DNA of 64,000 bases from Riptortus pedestris (taxonomy: Eukaryota; Arthropoda; Insecta; Hemiptera; Alydidae). The notes beneath the pieces are model-generated. The model saw nothing but the letters and a program-made list of their open reading frames with translations. It was not told the DNA's origin and ran no database searches. Positions 1 through 14,297 of this stretch are shown here, piece after piece. A program made the position numbers and the translations under genes. The number at the start of each line of letters is the position of its first letter. Within the stretch, counting starts at the first letter, position 1. The DNA lies in contig CM032229.1 in NCBI GenBank assembly GCA_019009955.1, positions 3,972,501 through 4,036,500 on the forward strand, in the 5' to 3' direction.

Positions 1-174
1 AATTTATTCTATTAACTTCATGACCATTAACGTCCTGAAATCTGTTTACAACTTACAGAACCAGTTAGAATATAATAGTGACAATTGTAAGTCCTTAAGG
101 AATATTGTATGACACACTTTTATAATTAGTCATCTTCAAGTAATGTAAGTGAATTTTAAATCTGTAATTTCCAG

Positions 175-287
175 GTATGAAGACTGCGTTGAGCTGTTGT
201 TGAAGCATGGAGCTAGAATAGACGTGGAAGCAAGGATGTGCTGGCCTGGCCCTCACAATCAAGCCTGTGAAGAACGAGGAAAGTTCT
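175..287 (+). CDS. ASB-type gene, first visible exon
   Basis: Acceptor AG at 173-174 and donor GTATGT at 288. It enters on the third base of a codon and leaves after one base. It encodes YEDCVELLLKHGARIDVEAR and onward, an ankyrin helix pair. An earlier exon must exist outside the window. Confidence 0.8.
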
Positions 288-1223
288 GTATGTATTTTCT
301 ATTTATATCCATTCTTAGTTTTATATATAGAAAACAAATTCTATCTTTAAAAATAATTGTAGTATTTTGTGAGGAGAAGCTGGCAAATATATAGTTAAAA
401 TTACTAGTTGATAGGTCTATGTGTTCATGGTTTTTTGCCCACATTCTATTCGATTCAAAACTAAATTAAATTTGTTAATATATTGTAGTGAGAGGTATGT
501 TTCCCTGGGGAAGAGATGCTTAAACTATCATAACCATCCTGGTTTTATGTTTATCAGAGGAAAATTAGAATTGTATTTATATAGTTCTGTATTTATTTGT
601 TCGTTTGGTGTCATAGAATTAGAGCGACTTACACTTGTGATCAAATTACCAAATGGTAAAAATTATTCAAGTTGTTTTATAAGAGCAATTTTATAATCCC
701 AATCGTTAATATTAAAAATATTAAAATAAGTATTTAAAAGTTAATATATACATAAAGGAAATTGTTATATTAGGTAAAAGTTTCCAAAATATTACACATG
801 CACACAAGGAGACACAAATTTCATTTTGTATTATGTAAATGGGGTACACCATTTGTAGTATTTAGCAAACATTCAATTTTTAATATTTCCTATCTTATTT
901 CTTTCTATTATTATAATTTTTTATTTTATTCTTAGCAATTTCATAAATGTTCTATAAATATTGGTGAGCTGTTATTATCTTGTTAATTTTAGGTGTTCCT
1001 GATGATCGAGCTGATAGGACGAGTGAGAAACTTCAAAGTGCCATATGCTATGCTATAGATGGAGATCAGGTAAGCTTATTCACTGCTTTATTTACAGTTT
1101 TAGCAGATTTCCCTTGAGGGAAATCAGCTATTGAGGTCATACTCATGATGCGATTTTCGAAAAATTTCTTCAAATGTCCATCGATCCCATTCAGGAGATG
1201 ACGAAAATGAGGTCCGTTTGAAA

Positions 1224-1259
<36 letters not shown>

Positions 1260-3891
1260 CTGTTACCGCTCTAGCGGTCGCAATTTTTGTCGTTACCAAA
1301 CTTGATATATAATCATTTTATACAAAAAGAAAGATCAAGTTCATTAACGGCTGAATCGGACCAGAGGGAGGGAGGGGGGCGTTTAAAGGGGGAGAATTTT
1401 GAAAATTCTTAATACTTCCGTTATTATACGTCGGATCGAAAAATTATATAGAACCAATCTTATTGTAAATGTAATGTTCTATAAATGCTGTTATGTACAT
1501 TTTTTCACTATCTTGATTATTAACTGAGATATTTGAATTATTTAGTTTTTGGTCTTGAGTAAAGCCCCATTCCTACTCATCTCATATTAACAATATTCTA
1601 TTATGTTATGAAGCACTTTATTTGAACCTTAAATACCAAATATTGTTCTCATTGGACTTTTAAGTTTTGAGATAAATACAAATATGTGGCACACATGGGA
1701 AATCTGCTTAGTTAACGCCGCCCCTGCGTGACGGACTTTTTGAAAAGTGTATTAGGAGAGGGCGGGAGGAGTCATCTCAAAGATTAGAGTGACATCTCTA
1801 CAGCTGTGTGTGTTTTGTGAATTTGTGAAAAGCTTTTGGATTTCTCACATGGTAGGTCTCATGCTGGGGCTGCGTAACTAAACAGATTTCCCACGGGCTG
1901 GTATAACACACTACTGACCTCATCTCACCATATATTTGACGAATAACTCTCTTAACCCTTAGGCTGCTATGAACTAATAAATCAGTCCAGGGCTTTTTGT
2001 GTCAGGAATGCTACTGACAGATGCAATAGTCTAGGGTGTTCAGCACTCCATTCCTACAAACTGTTAGATGGACTCTTCCTCTATAGCCATCTGTTGAGTT
2101 TTTATAGAAGCTGCAGTGGCCTTCAAAGCCGATAGATGGCAAAGGGACTTAATTTTCTCATTTTTAGATTCCCTATACTGGGATTCCTTTGATACCTACT
2201 CTGTCCCTTTTTCAACCTCAAGTACCGTTGTCAATACCTGCAATTTACCCTTGCATATTTAAGTCAGTATATTTTCTGCTCTTCAAGTGAACAGTTGAGA
2301 GCTTCAAAATGTCCGGAAAAAGAATTTTTTTGATGAAGAATTTTTGTTAGAACTTTTTGTGGGCGTGCGATTGGAAGTGAACGTGATTCTTCTTTGGATT
2401 AGGATCCTGATGATAGACATCGAAATATGTCTATTGGTGTCATACTTGGAACTAGTGGATTTTCAAGTAGAAGAGACGAAAATATACTGATAGTGCTAGA
2501 ACGTAAAAACACGGGTCTTTGCAGGGGGTAGACTATCCCACACCGTCGAATACTAGCCCACCAGGGAATTACATAGCCTAAGGGTTAATATTTACTGTTG
2601 TCATACCTGTCGGTGGAGACCGTTGTCACTGGCTGATGGTCGAGTACAGCTGGCAAGCGCTTTCGATGCAATGGCACCATCTTTAAGCCCGTCAAAAAGT
2701 TTTACTTAAGTTAAGGTTAATATTTAAGTGACGAAAAAATGAATAGAACAACAATTGTAGAGCATCAACGGCTTAACAAGATTGGTTAAAGAAGAACTGC
2801 GGTTGAGTAACTTGGAGAGTGCTTACAGAGCAATGAACCGAATGGAAGAGATTTGCCACTACATATTTTCTCCTCTCGCCGCAAACTGGGATTTAGCAGT
2901 ACATAACCAGACTCAACTCTCAGCTCAGGCTGATATTATGCTAAAAATATATTTATATGGCAATATTTAAGTATTGTTATAATGATTTAAACCAAATTGA
3001 AGAAAATTGTAGGTGTATAGTGTTTAAATAAAATACTCAAAGATGTATACTTTCAGCATGAATAAAAGGTTTTCATTCAATCTCTTAAGGTAAATCAGCT
3101 AGGTTGTACATATGACACGATTTTCGAAAAATGTTTTCAAATGTATATTTCCTAGAGTGAACTTTTTCTGTATTGTATGGAAATCCTGTATTTTTTGATG
3201 ATTCCCATAATGTACCTCTCCATGGTTTTTTGTCTCTCTCTTAGTTTTGGAATTACTTTGCTGTTAATATACCCGACTGCATATCTGTAAATTATGGTTG
3301 GTAAAACAGTGCTTTCCCAATACCCTTACGGGGGAAAGAAGTCTATTTAAATTATGACATGAGATATATATTGTTGTGCAGGTTGAAATCCTCGAGCTGC
3401 TGATGCAGCAAGGGGAGGACCACTGGCTGCCATGGCAGCAGAAGCGTCCCCTCCTTCACATAGCCTGCGAGCGGGGGGCTTGGAATTGCGTCAAATATCT
3501 TGTTTCGGAGAGATCAGATGAAATCAACCAGTGCTATGATGAATACTACCCAATTCATCAGGCCGCTCTCAGGCCTATTAAGTTCCTCGAACTTCTTATT
3601 GGGTAAATACTATTTAGTTTTATGTTACAACAATGCATAATGGGAACTCAAAAATCACAATTTAATGTTAAAATTGAAAAACTGAAATACAAGTCATATT
3701 CTTTCAAAATTCATTGACTACTTTCAAAAGAATAAAATATTTGTTAAGATGTATATCATTGGCTCTTGAGCAGTTGAGTCTGAAATTAAAGAAATCTACC
3801 AAAACAAATCATTAAAAAAAGGGACACCGAGCAATGGAATATATGACTAATATTATTCAATACTAAGAGATAAAAATGTTGTACTTTTGGA

Positions 3892-3939
<48 letters not shown>

Positions 3940-4746
3940 CTTATAAAATTAATTTATTTTAAGAGCTTTGCAACTTAGGCAATGCCTCTCATTTAAATTT
4001 AAAAAATAATAGATGTATCTACTAATAGAAGAATTCGTAAATACAACATATAGAACAAAAATGCAACAAAATATTAAATAAAAATATGGAAACAGAACAA
4101 TAATAAACAAAACTCAGAGCACAACAAAATATCAATGAATATACGATAAAAGAGCATTAAAAATGATTAAATTACATAGTAATAAAAGTTAAAATAGTTT
4201 TCAACATTAAAAAAATTAAATTAAGAGATAAATACAAACATATTTCTATAATACAAAAAAAAAAAAAATCTAACATACCTACACACTGACATACATGTGT
4301 GCGTATGCATGCATGCACAGGCTCATACAAACGCCCATATATATGGAATTTTTTGTTTTTTCCATGCCTTCCGGCACCGCCCGTTGTTGTAAACTCCCAC
4401 AACCGCTCTATTAATAACCCAAAATAATCTACTCTAATCCCTTATAATAGAGCACTCACGTTCAGGAAAAGGGAAACTATCATCACTCCCCTACGCTTGA
4501 CAGGCCTATCCTAACATACCAAGGCATAGGTAATACTGGGCCTCAGATAGAAAAAAAAAAAAATCAATTTTGTTAAAAATTCTATTTTAAAATTACAGCA
4601 TATTAGAGCTAAATTTGTGTGTATGTGTTTTAGTCTTAAGGGAAATCAGCTATTGAGGTCATACTCATGACGAGATTTTCGAAAAATTTCTTCAAATGTC
4701 CATCGATCCTACCCAGGAGATGACGAAAATGAGGTCCGTTCAAAAC

Positions 4747-4785
<39 letters not shown>

Positions 4786-7700
4786 CTGTTAACACTCTAG
4801 CAGTCGCATTTTTTGTTTAATCGTCACCAAACTCGGTATTTAATCGTTTTATGTAAAAAGGAAGATCAAGTTCGTTAACGGCTGAAATTGGACCAGTGGG
4901 AGGGGGGGGGGTTTAGAGGGGGGATTTTCAAAAATTCGAAATATCTCCGTTATTATGCATTGGATCGAAAAATGATATAAAACCAATCTTATTACAAATT
5001 AAATTTACTATAAATATTGTTATATACAATTTATTCTCTATCTTGAATATTAACCGAGGTATTTGCATTTTTATGAAGGTGTGGTCGGGTATTGTTCGGA
5101 TTAGTTCTACCGTTTTCGTAACTTCTCGGCTCAGGTGGAAGTTTCTTCTAACCTTACCTGTCGTTTTTAACCTTACCTTACCTTCGTTACTTTGTGTGAT
5201 TTATGCAAATACGGTCTGTTCATCCGCCGCCCCCACCCTTCTTTAGTTCTTGTACTACTAAAATTTGAGTTATTAAAATATAAATTATTTTTACAATTCA
5301 GAAGCCGTTTCAGTTGGGAATTTATTAAAATTAACTGAAAGATTTCTTATTACCGTTTGTATTTACTCATGGTGGGCTTGTATTACCAGTATGCAGATTT
5401 CTCTATTGTAAAACTTCACATGGGAAATCTGCTTAGTTTACGCAGCCCCTGTGTGACGGACTTTTTGTTTTCAAGTGCTGAATAAGTATGGGCTACCATG
5501 AGTCAGTAAGTGATGGGGTATCTGTAAATGTTCATGTTTTCTGCAGTTTGTAATTAAGTGCTTTATACAAAGAGGTACATTGCATACATCACATTGTGGA
5601 TGTCCCTTCTTTTCTATTAGGAATGTAAGTGTTAGTTAGGAATGGCCTATACGGTCGTGTAATTACCTGCTCCCTTCGTGTAAATGTAATGTTTCTTTCT
5701 TTCCAGTTGTGGTTTAATTTGTCTAAGTTTGTTGTTTAAGTATGTTATTTATAATATATTTTATAAATACATCTTTGTTTACATAAATATACTACTTAAC
5801 TCATTGACTGCCAATTATGAGATAACTTGTAGCTTCCATTCTTACAAAGATGCCAAAATTATCTTTTAGTATGTTTACTTGCAACATTTGTGCAGATACA
5901 CTCAAATTCATAGTTTATTAGTGTAAATATGAATTGATGGTCTTGGGGTAGAAAAATAAAATCTTTGTTTGGTTGGTAAAAAACAACAACAGAAAATTGA
6001 TTTATAAATGATAAATGTATATTCTAATCTAATTATCATGTAGTTGAGTTGTGGAAAGAGCTTCCTGATGCTTAGCTAACTAGAATATACTTGTTGGAGG
6101 GGAGGTAGGTGGTAGAGGTTGCTAATCTATCTGGATGAACAAGGCTCCCATTGCCTGACTAATGGTGCTGGTCTTCTCTACAGCTATTCAACATAGGGCT
6201 GCTCCTCTGAAAGTGCGCTTTCTCTTAATAACCGCTTTGCAGGCGAATACAGGCCTAGTTCATTCATCCAGATTGTTAACTATAATATAGCTCATAGGAA
6301 CTTTTATATTCCTTTTAATGCTTTCAGATTTCAACAGAAATATCGGTTTTGGCCCCCCTGAACCCACTTCGACTAGTTTCGCTATGATGTCTATACACTC
6401 ATTCTTACATGTCTCGCATAACGCACTAACTTCAAATAGAACAATTTTAAATGAATTGTGACAAATCATTTTTTGTATTTAATTTAATAGGAATATGAGG
6501 AAGTCATGTGATGTCCACATACAATTTTTTTGTTTCCACAGAGTTTATGCTTTGGCAGGATAGCTCAAAAATAGCAGGAGATCTGGAAAAATCAGGTGTA
6601 ATATTCAGCAGCCATAGGAGGCCCAGAGGGATAGTAATTAACAAAAGCATTCAAATTTAACAGCAACCTATTATTAAAGACCCAATTAGCCTAAGTTGCA
6701 AAAAGTGGACGTTAATAAATAAAAATATTATTAAAGAAAATAAAATGCCTCATTTGTGAGTGGAGAAATCTTAATTTTCTAATTCGATTATTGCGAGCAA
6801 TATACTGTGAATATCTCATATTTAACAAGTAGAATGGAGTTAAAGGCTACAATTTAAGAATGAAATTGTTTGTTTCAGGAGATATGGATCTTAGCTGCAT
6901 AACATTAGCTTCTTTTACTAAAATACCTTTCTTATTTGCTTATTGAAACTTTGGCTTTCTTGATAGAGCTCTAATTTATGTGTTGGTCATTGTTTGTAGG
7001 TGTGGCGCATCTACAGGCGTTTGCACGGCAACCCAGCAGATGACAGTCCTCCACCTTGTATTCCTTCTCGGTAGGAAAAGTGCTGAAGAAACACTGCAGA
7101 CATGCAAACTCCTCCTAGACCACGGCCTGCGGGAAAAGATCAATCAGCCTGACAGCCTCGGGAACACACCCCTACATGGGCTCATCGTCCGATATGCTCT
7201 CGAGGAAGCCCGCTATGGCTATGATGCCGATAATCAGCCTTGGAACAAGTGGGATGTCCTTCACCTTGTAAGTTTGTTATACATGTAAGTCACATGTGAT
7301 CCATATTATAATGATTTTTAAAAATTTGAATAATAGTAACTCATTAATTAAAAAAATGATGTAATTTTAATAAGACCCTTGAAATTTTAAATCTGTCCAT
7401 TCACAACTAAGTATTTAATGCAGGATGTGTTTAAACAAAGCAGATTTCCCATATTTGTTTTACATGTCTTTGGGACATGTGTGGGGACTCACTCTCCCCC
7501 TCTATGGATTGACTCATCATTATATTTCTCCTTGTTCTGGTGACAACTTTTCTTGCAAAATAACTGTCACTGACATACAGTCCTCAATTTGTTAATTGTG
7601 TAATTTGGATGCCTGTTTACTGAAGGTTGAAAATAAATGTACAAATGTCATTGTTATTGTTAAATTAGTTATCCTAATTGTAGAATGTAACTTTGTGTCT

Positions 7701-10700
7701 TTTTGTAGCATTAGTCATATAAGACTTTTCATTGAATCACACAATTAAGGAGGTTATAAATAATTTTTTATTTCACCTCTTCTCTAAACACTCCCTCTTG
7801 GTTCAATTTTGGGCGGTTAGTTTTATATGTTTTTTTTTTTGTTTTTTTATTTAAATATGTACAAATTCTGTTAAAGCGAGAAAACACACTTCCCAGGCAT
7901 TCATCTAAAAAAAAAAATGTTTAAGTTTACTTGAAAGTCTTGAGGTGACGCAGAAGGGGATTAACCCGAGGAGCTCCTGTGGCTGAGTTAGTAGTGCTTT
8001 CTTTTTGTAATCGCCAGACCTCAAAATCGAATCTTGCCGGAGGCAGACTAATTTTTTTTCATAGTTTTTGTTATTTTTGTTTCTATGACGTTTATTTAAT
8101 ATAAATAAAAAGTTAAATAATTTTATAGTTATTGGCATTTAATTTTTAACATGTTCCATATATTTCAAGAAAGTACGAAGATAAAAATGTTCAAAAACCG
8201 GAAAGGTAACGCCCTACTATACAAAACATTTTTAACAGATGTTCTGTTACCGTATGTAAAAGACAAAGCACTTCTACTATTGATTGACTCTTAGTGAGGA
8301 CAAAAAAATCTGGGTACATATGATGAAATTTTTAAAGTTGAAAGAAACAAAGGAACTTGCACAATCAAAGTTATCCCTCCTAAATGTACTCCCCTATACC
8401 AGCCATGAAACTATATTTTATCGTCAAGTTAAAAATTTTATAAAGCATCTTCAAAACTGCTTGTATTTGATTAAAGAGAATCAGAAAATATCATCTAGAG
8501 GATTGTCATAAATCCTTTCTATTCTTCATCATCAATTGTCATCGCCAATATTTGTTGATATGTTATGGCACACGTGGTTTGCTTTTTTTGAAACTTTGAG
8601 AAGAACGAGAATTTTTTTTTAAATCAAGTTTGCTTCTATATAGACGTTATGAAAAAAACCCTGTGGAAAAAAGTTGCATTTATTAGATTTGTCATAAATT
8701 TATGTTTTAATTGATTTTGATCAATATCCCCCAGAATCTTGCGAAGGCACTACAAATTCCACTGATTAATATTACTTGTTAAATTGATTTGTGTTAATTA
8801 ATATTAATATATTTGTCGTATAATAGTAAAAATTTTGTTATATTATATTTTTGATAGGAAGCATTCAAATTTTCTTTAAATATATGGAACATGTTAAAAA
8901 TTGAATGCCAATAATTAAAAAGTTATTTAACTATTTATTTATATTAAATAAATGACATAGAAACAAAAAAAAAAGTCGCTAATGGCGAGATTTGATCTTG
9001 AGGTCTTGCGATTACAAGAAGAAAGCACTACTAACTCAGCCACAAGAGCTCCTCGGGTTAATCCCCCTTCGCGTCACCTCAAAACTTTCAAGTAAACTTT
9101 GACATTTTTTTTTTAGACGATGTGTGTTCTCTCACTTTAACAGAATTTGTTTTTTATGAGGCACCACACATTAAAAATTTTCATTCAAATCGGAGAGGGG
9201 AAGGCCGTGCACTCCCCTTGTTAGTAGATTTCTCAACTGCTGGAATACCAAGCTGATGATCTGCCACATTTTATTTTCTAATTTTCTCATAATATGAAGC
9301 CAGTATACACAGGACTTGAAATTTAATACGCACATCTGAGGTCATTGATACAGCTGCTTTAATAGAAAATCACTGATGCTTGTACTATAATCCCCCCCCC
9401 CTCCCGGATGAAAGTTCAAAAAATCTATTTTAGCAATATTGATTGTAAACACCTATCATTTATGGTTCTGACTGGTTGCAGGCTTTCTCTTTTAATAAGT
9501 AGAGATGAAGCTGGTCTAGAGAAAGGATGTCGCTCTAGGCTGTCCAGTTATAGTATTTGGTTCTTATACTGATTTTAGAAAGGTTTTTATAAAATAAACA
9601 GAAGAAAAGTGATGTTGGGCAAGCAATATCAAATAATATGGATGTATAGTAAATATTTTTACATTATTAGCAGATTTCACTAATGGAAATTAGCTACTGA
9701 TGTTGTATATAACACTTTAGCAACCAGTATTTTTCTTTGATTGCTACCAATCTTCAATTTTCCTGAAGAGTTCATTGTTATACTACACATTAGGTTCCTT
9801 AACCCTTTGACTGCTCTAGCTACCAGGAGGTGAACATCCGAGTTCGGCCAATTTAGCCCAAATATTTCTCATCTTCATGGGCTATTTTTTACTAGGACAC
9901 ACTAGGACTCTCTAGGGGGGTTTACTGAGAACCTCTGAAGTTGAATATTTCTAACTAAATCGCGCATATTATTTGGGTGAGATGCATGAAAGGCTCAGCA
10001 GATTGAGGGTCTTGCCCTCCTGCCTAACGGTCAAAGGGTTAATGGCTCCAATTGGGTACTTACTAAGAGAGAAATATGGAATACAATATATAACATTACC
10101 AGCATGTGGGAAATCTGCATCGTTTACCTAAGCTCTTTGTGAAAGACCTTTGTTGTGTGTGTGTACCTTTTTTCGTGTTAGATCACAATGACAATATGGA
10201 AGTATTGGAGAGGAATTTAGTTTTGGAAGTCAGGCTCTCTTCCTTTTGTCAAATATGAACTGGATAAACTCTAATTAATTTCATCTTATGTATTTTAAAA
10301 TTTCATTTACTCAAATTATTCTTCAGCCAGGCTTTTATTTTCAATTCATGATAATTTTAGTTCCTAAAAATTATTATAGATGATGTTATGTTACTGTTGT
10401 TTATGTTATAGTTTATAATAAATTTTTCCTTTTAGGTACGTTACCTTCTCCAAAATGGAGCGAGACCATCGATTAATCAGCCTGGGAACAGTGCCCTAGC
10501 TTGTGTATTGCGCCATGTCAGGGACTGGGAATTCAGGTAATCTCCCATTAAAAAAATCTTCATACACCTTTTCTATTTAATGGGGCTCAGGTTAGCCACA
10601 TGTGTGATAAAGTCACTAAATAAAATCTGTAGTCCATCCTGGCTAGAAAATGATGGAAGTTTTTACTTAATAGGATGTTGCTTTTTTTTTTAAATAGAAG

Positions 10701-11254
10701 TTATGTAGAAATTTCTAATATGATGTTATTACCATTAGGAATATAGATTAATAAGCAATTTACTGATGAAATTTAAATCTAGCTCTGTGTATAATTAGTG
10801 CCTTGAGACTATATGAGGCACTGGGGGGGGGGGGAGGCCAATAACTCTTCCTCTCCTCCCATATTCGAATGATGTATATATTATTGGTATTAGGGCTGTT
10901 CATTCAATGTCTCCTCAATGATTATATGTTATTATTTTAACTCAATATTACCCTGCTAAGACAACAAGGGGATCCCCTCATTTTCTGAATTGTCACTTAA
11001 CATGTAAATGAGGCAAGACTGGAGGTTTATGAAATTTGTAGCCTCCATGTTCAAACTGACTAATATATATATCATTAGTCAGCTTATGCTTGCTACAGGC
11101 TATGGAGGGATGACTCTGTGACAACGCTAGCCTTTTAGCAGATTTTCCTTAAGGGAAATCAGCTATTGAGGTCGTACTCATGACGCGATTTTCGAAAATT
11201 TTCTTCAAATGTCCATCGATCCTACCCAGGAGATGACGAAAATGAGGTCAGTTC

Positions 11255-11328
<74 letters not shown>

Positions 11329-13549
11329 CTGTTAACGCTCTATCTAGCGGTCGCAATTTTTGTTTGATCATTACGAAACTCGATATTTAACCGTTTTATG
11401 TAAAAGACAGATCAAATTCGTTAATGGCTGAAATCGGACCAGAGGGAGGGGGGGTTTAGAGGGGGGATTTTCGAAAATTCCAAATATCTCCGTTATTATG
11501 CATCGGATCGAAAAATTGTATATAACCAATCTTATTGCAAATTAAATTTACTATAAATATTGTTATATACGTTTATTCTCTATCTTGAATATTAACCGAG
11601 ATATTTGCATTTTTCAGTTTTCAGCAAACCGCCACTTCTACTCATGTTACGTAAACAATACTCTGCTACATAATAAATCACATTATTGGAAGTTTAAATA
11701 CCAAAAATTGTATTTAAGAGACCTTTATTATACAAGATACATGCAAATATGCCCAGGTGACGTCCCCCCCTCCCCCCGTCTTATTGTTTTGGACTACTAA
11801 AATTTTATTGATTGAGATAACAAATATTCTGACTCTTATTAATTACAGTACTAGATATAGTAAATAGTTCTCAATAAAATTAATATGTTATATTCTGATA
11901 TATTTCAGTAATTGTTTTTCTTTCCGGTGTGAAGCGGGCAGGCCCGTTTGTTTACATTTCTAACCTAACGCTTCCTGTCGGCAGGTTATTGAAATTGGAT
12001 GAAACATTTCTTATTTCCGTTTGTATTTATTCACGGTGGTGTTATGTTACCAGTACGTAGATTTATCTATTAGTAAACAACACGAGGGAAATCTGCTTAG
12101 TTTACGCAGCCCCTGCGTGACAGACTTTTTTTTTCTCATACTAGTCCTATGAGAAGTCATTTATTTGAGTACATGTTCTGCTTCCCTTAAGTGAAATTTT
12201 TTCCACTCATACCTTTATTGGTATGAATGAAATTTTCTTCATGATGCCTTCCATGTTGGATTGTCTGATGCTGGAGACTACTGGAAACCAGTGCAAGTCC
12301 TTGTGACCTTCTTCATTCTCTTGCCCATTCCTGTGGAAATCAGGATCACCTTTTCACAGGAACAATTACCATGTGAATCCGTGTAGAAACAATATCAATG
12401 TGCTAAAGTGTTATTAGCAAAACCTTGAGGTCATCCTTGTTATATAAGTATGAGAAGTAGAAGCCTAACAATAACCTGATTTAGTGGAATTTAGCACCGA
12501 TACCACACATGCTAGTTGATCCCGCTTTAGGCTGTGCTGAAATTGAACATGGGCTTGAAATAGCACTCAGATAACATGATATAACTGAAAATAATTTATA
12601 ATAATAATAATATGCAAATAGAAAAATTATAATTTATTGTGAAAAGCTGTTGATTCTGGTTGGTGGGTGCAGATACGAGCTGCTGAACATGCTGCTGCAG
12701 GAAGGAGGTAATCCGAACGTCGTAGGGAGGGATGGGAGTGTCCCGCTCATGGTCTGCCTCGTCCCACTCATCAACAAGGACCCTCTCCACCATTTCACTC
12801 ACACCATGAAAGTAAGTTTTCTTCTTCATCTCACGCATATTATACAGGTTGTCCCAAGTTCCCGTGCCACCCCCCCCCTTAAAATCGCCAATTGTATTAA
12901 TAAAAGGCTGAGACGGTGTTCCGTAATTGTGACCCCTGAAGAATCTTATCAGCCCATATTCAACCTCGTAACCTTCTCCAGTACTTCTTATATAGGCGAA
13001 TTTTTTTATTTGACGCATCCTTTAGCCGTAAAATGTACAAATATTTATTTCAGAAACGGCACATTTTATTGAAAATTGCTGCGACATAAATGTTGCAGCC
13101 AACAAAATTATTGTTGAAACAAATCTATGGAAAGAGGAATAAATTCTGAAACCGCTAAAAATAAAAAAAAAAATGAAATAACGCAGTATTTTTGGTGGCT
13201 AAAGGATGCGACAAATCAACTCGTTTCAGAATTTGATTGTCTACAAGAATCCATCATGAAATGTATGGCAATCCATTGGAAATTCTAAAGTTATGGTTTA
13301 AATTAATTTTTAGCAAATTAAAGCATTTTCAGGTTTTATTTTCAAAAATGGTTATAAATATATTATTCAAAGTATTTTGCGTTTGGCATTGATCATCATC
13401 AAGCAATGGCTCTAATTTTAACAGATTTCCCCTAAGGAAAATCAGCTATTGAGGTCGTGCTCACGACACGATTTTCAAAAATCTTCTTCAAATTACCACT
13501 CGATCCTACCCAGGAAATGACGAAAACGAGGTCCGTTCAAAATTATATA

Positions 13550-13620
<71 letters not shown>

Positions 13621-14217
13621 ATATATCTATATATATATTTGTATGCTAACACTCTAGCGGTTGCAATTTTTGCTTGATCTTTACCAAACTCTATATTTAA
13701 ACGTTTTATGTAAAAATAAATATCAGACAGTGGGAGGCGGGGGTTAGAGGGGAGATTTTCGAAAATTCAAAATATCTCCTTTACTTTATGTTAATCGAAA
13801 AATTGTATAGCACCAATACTATTGCAAATTAAATGATTTATAAATGTTGATATGTACATGTTTTCATTATCTTTAATATTAACCGAGATATTTGCATTTT
13901 TCAGTTTTTGGCCCTCAGTAAACTCCCACTCCTACTCATGCCATATCAACAATAACTGTTATATTATGAAGCATTTTATTTGAAGCCTAAGTAACAAAAA
14001 TTGTTCTCATTAAACTTTTACGTCATGAGATAAATGCAAATATGGGACGGAAGTGGGAAATCTGCTTTGTTAACATAGCCCCTGCGTGATGGACTTTTTA
14101 GCAGATTTCCCTTAAGGGAAATCAGCTATTGAGGTCGTACTCATGATGCGAGTTTCGAAAAATTTCTTCAAATGTCCATCGATTCTACCCAGGAGATGAC
14201 GAAAATGAGGTCCGTTC

Positions 14218-14297
<80 letters not shown>

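Larger units (their letters stand above)
3603..6999. other. Intron of the ASB-type gene, 3.4 kb
   Basis: It holds a (TA)n tract (3893-3934), a family A copy (4627-5466) and a family E remnant (6280-6500). No further exon was recognised; the ORFs at 4172-4402 and 6260-6469 on the minus strand look random. Confidence 0.6.

Noticed and set aside
12596..13018. 140-codon ORF on the minus strand
   Set aside because: It overlaps the ASB exon at 12673-12811 on the other strand. The exon has splice sites, phase and ankyrin motifs; the antisense reading has none.
13457..13657. ORFs rich in repeated Tyr-Ile (also at 23453, 25975, 57289, 60784)
   Set aside because: They are translations of TA tracts in family A or simple repeats, with no protein meaning.
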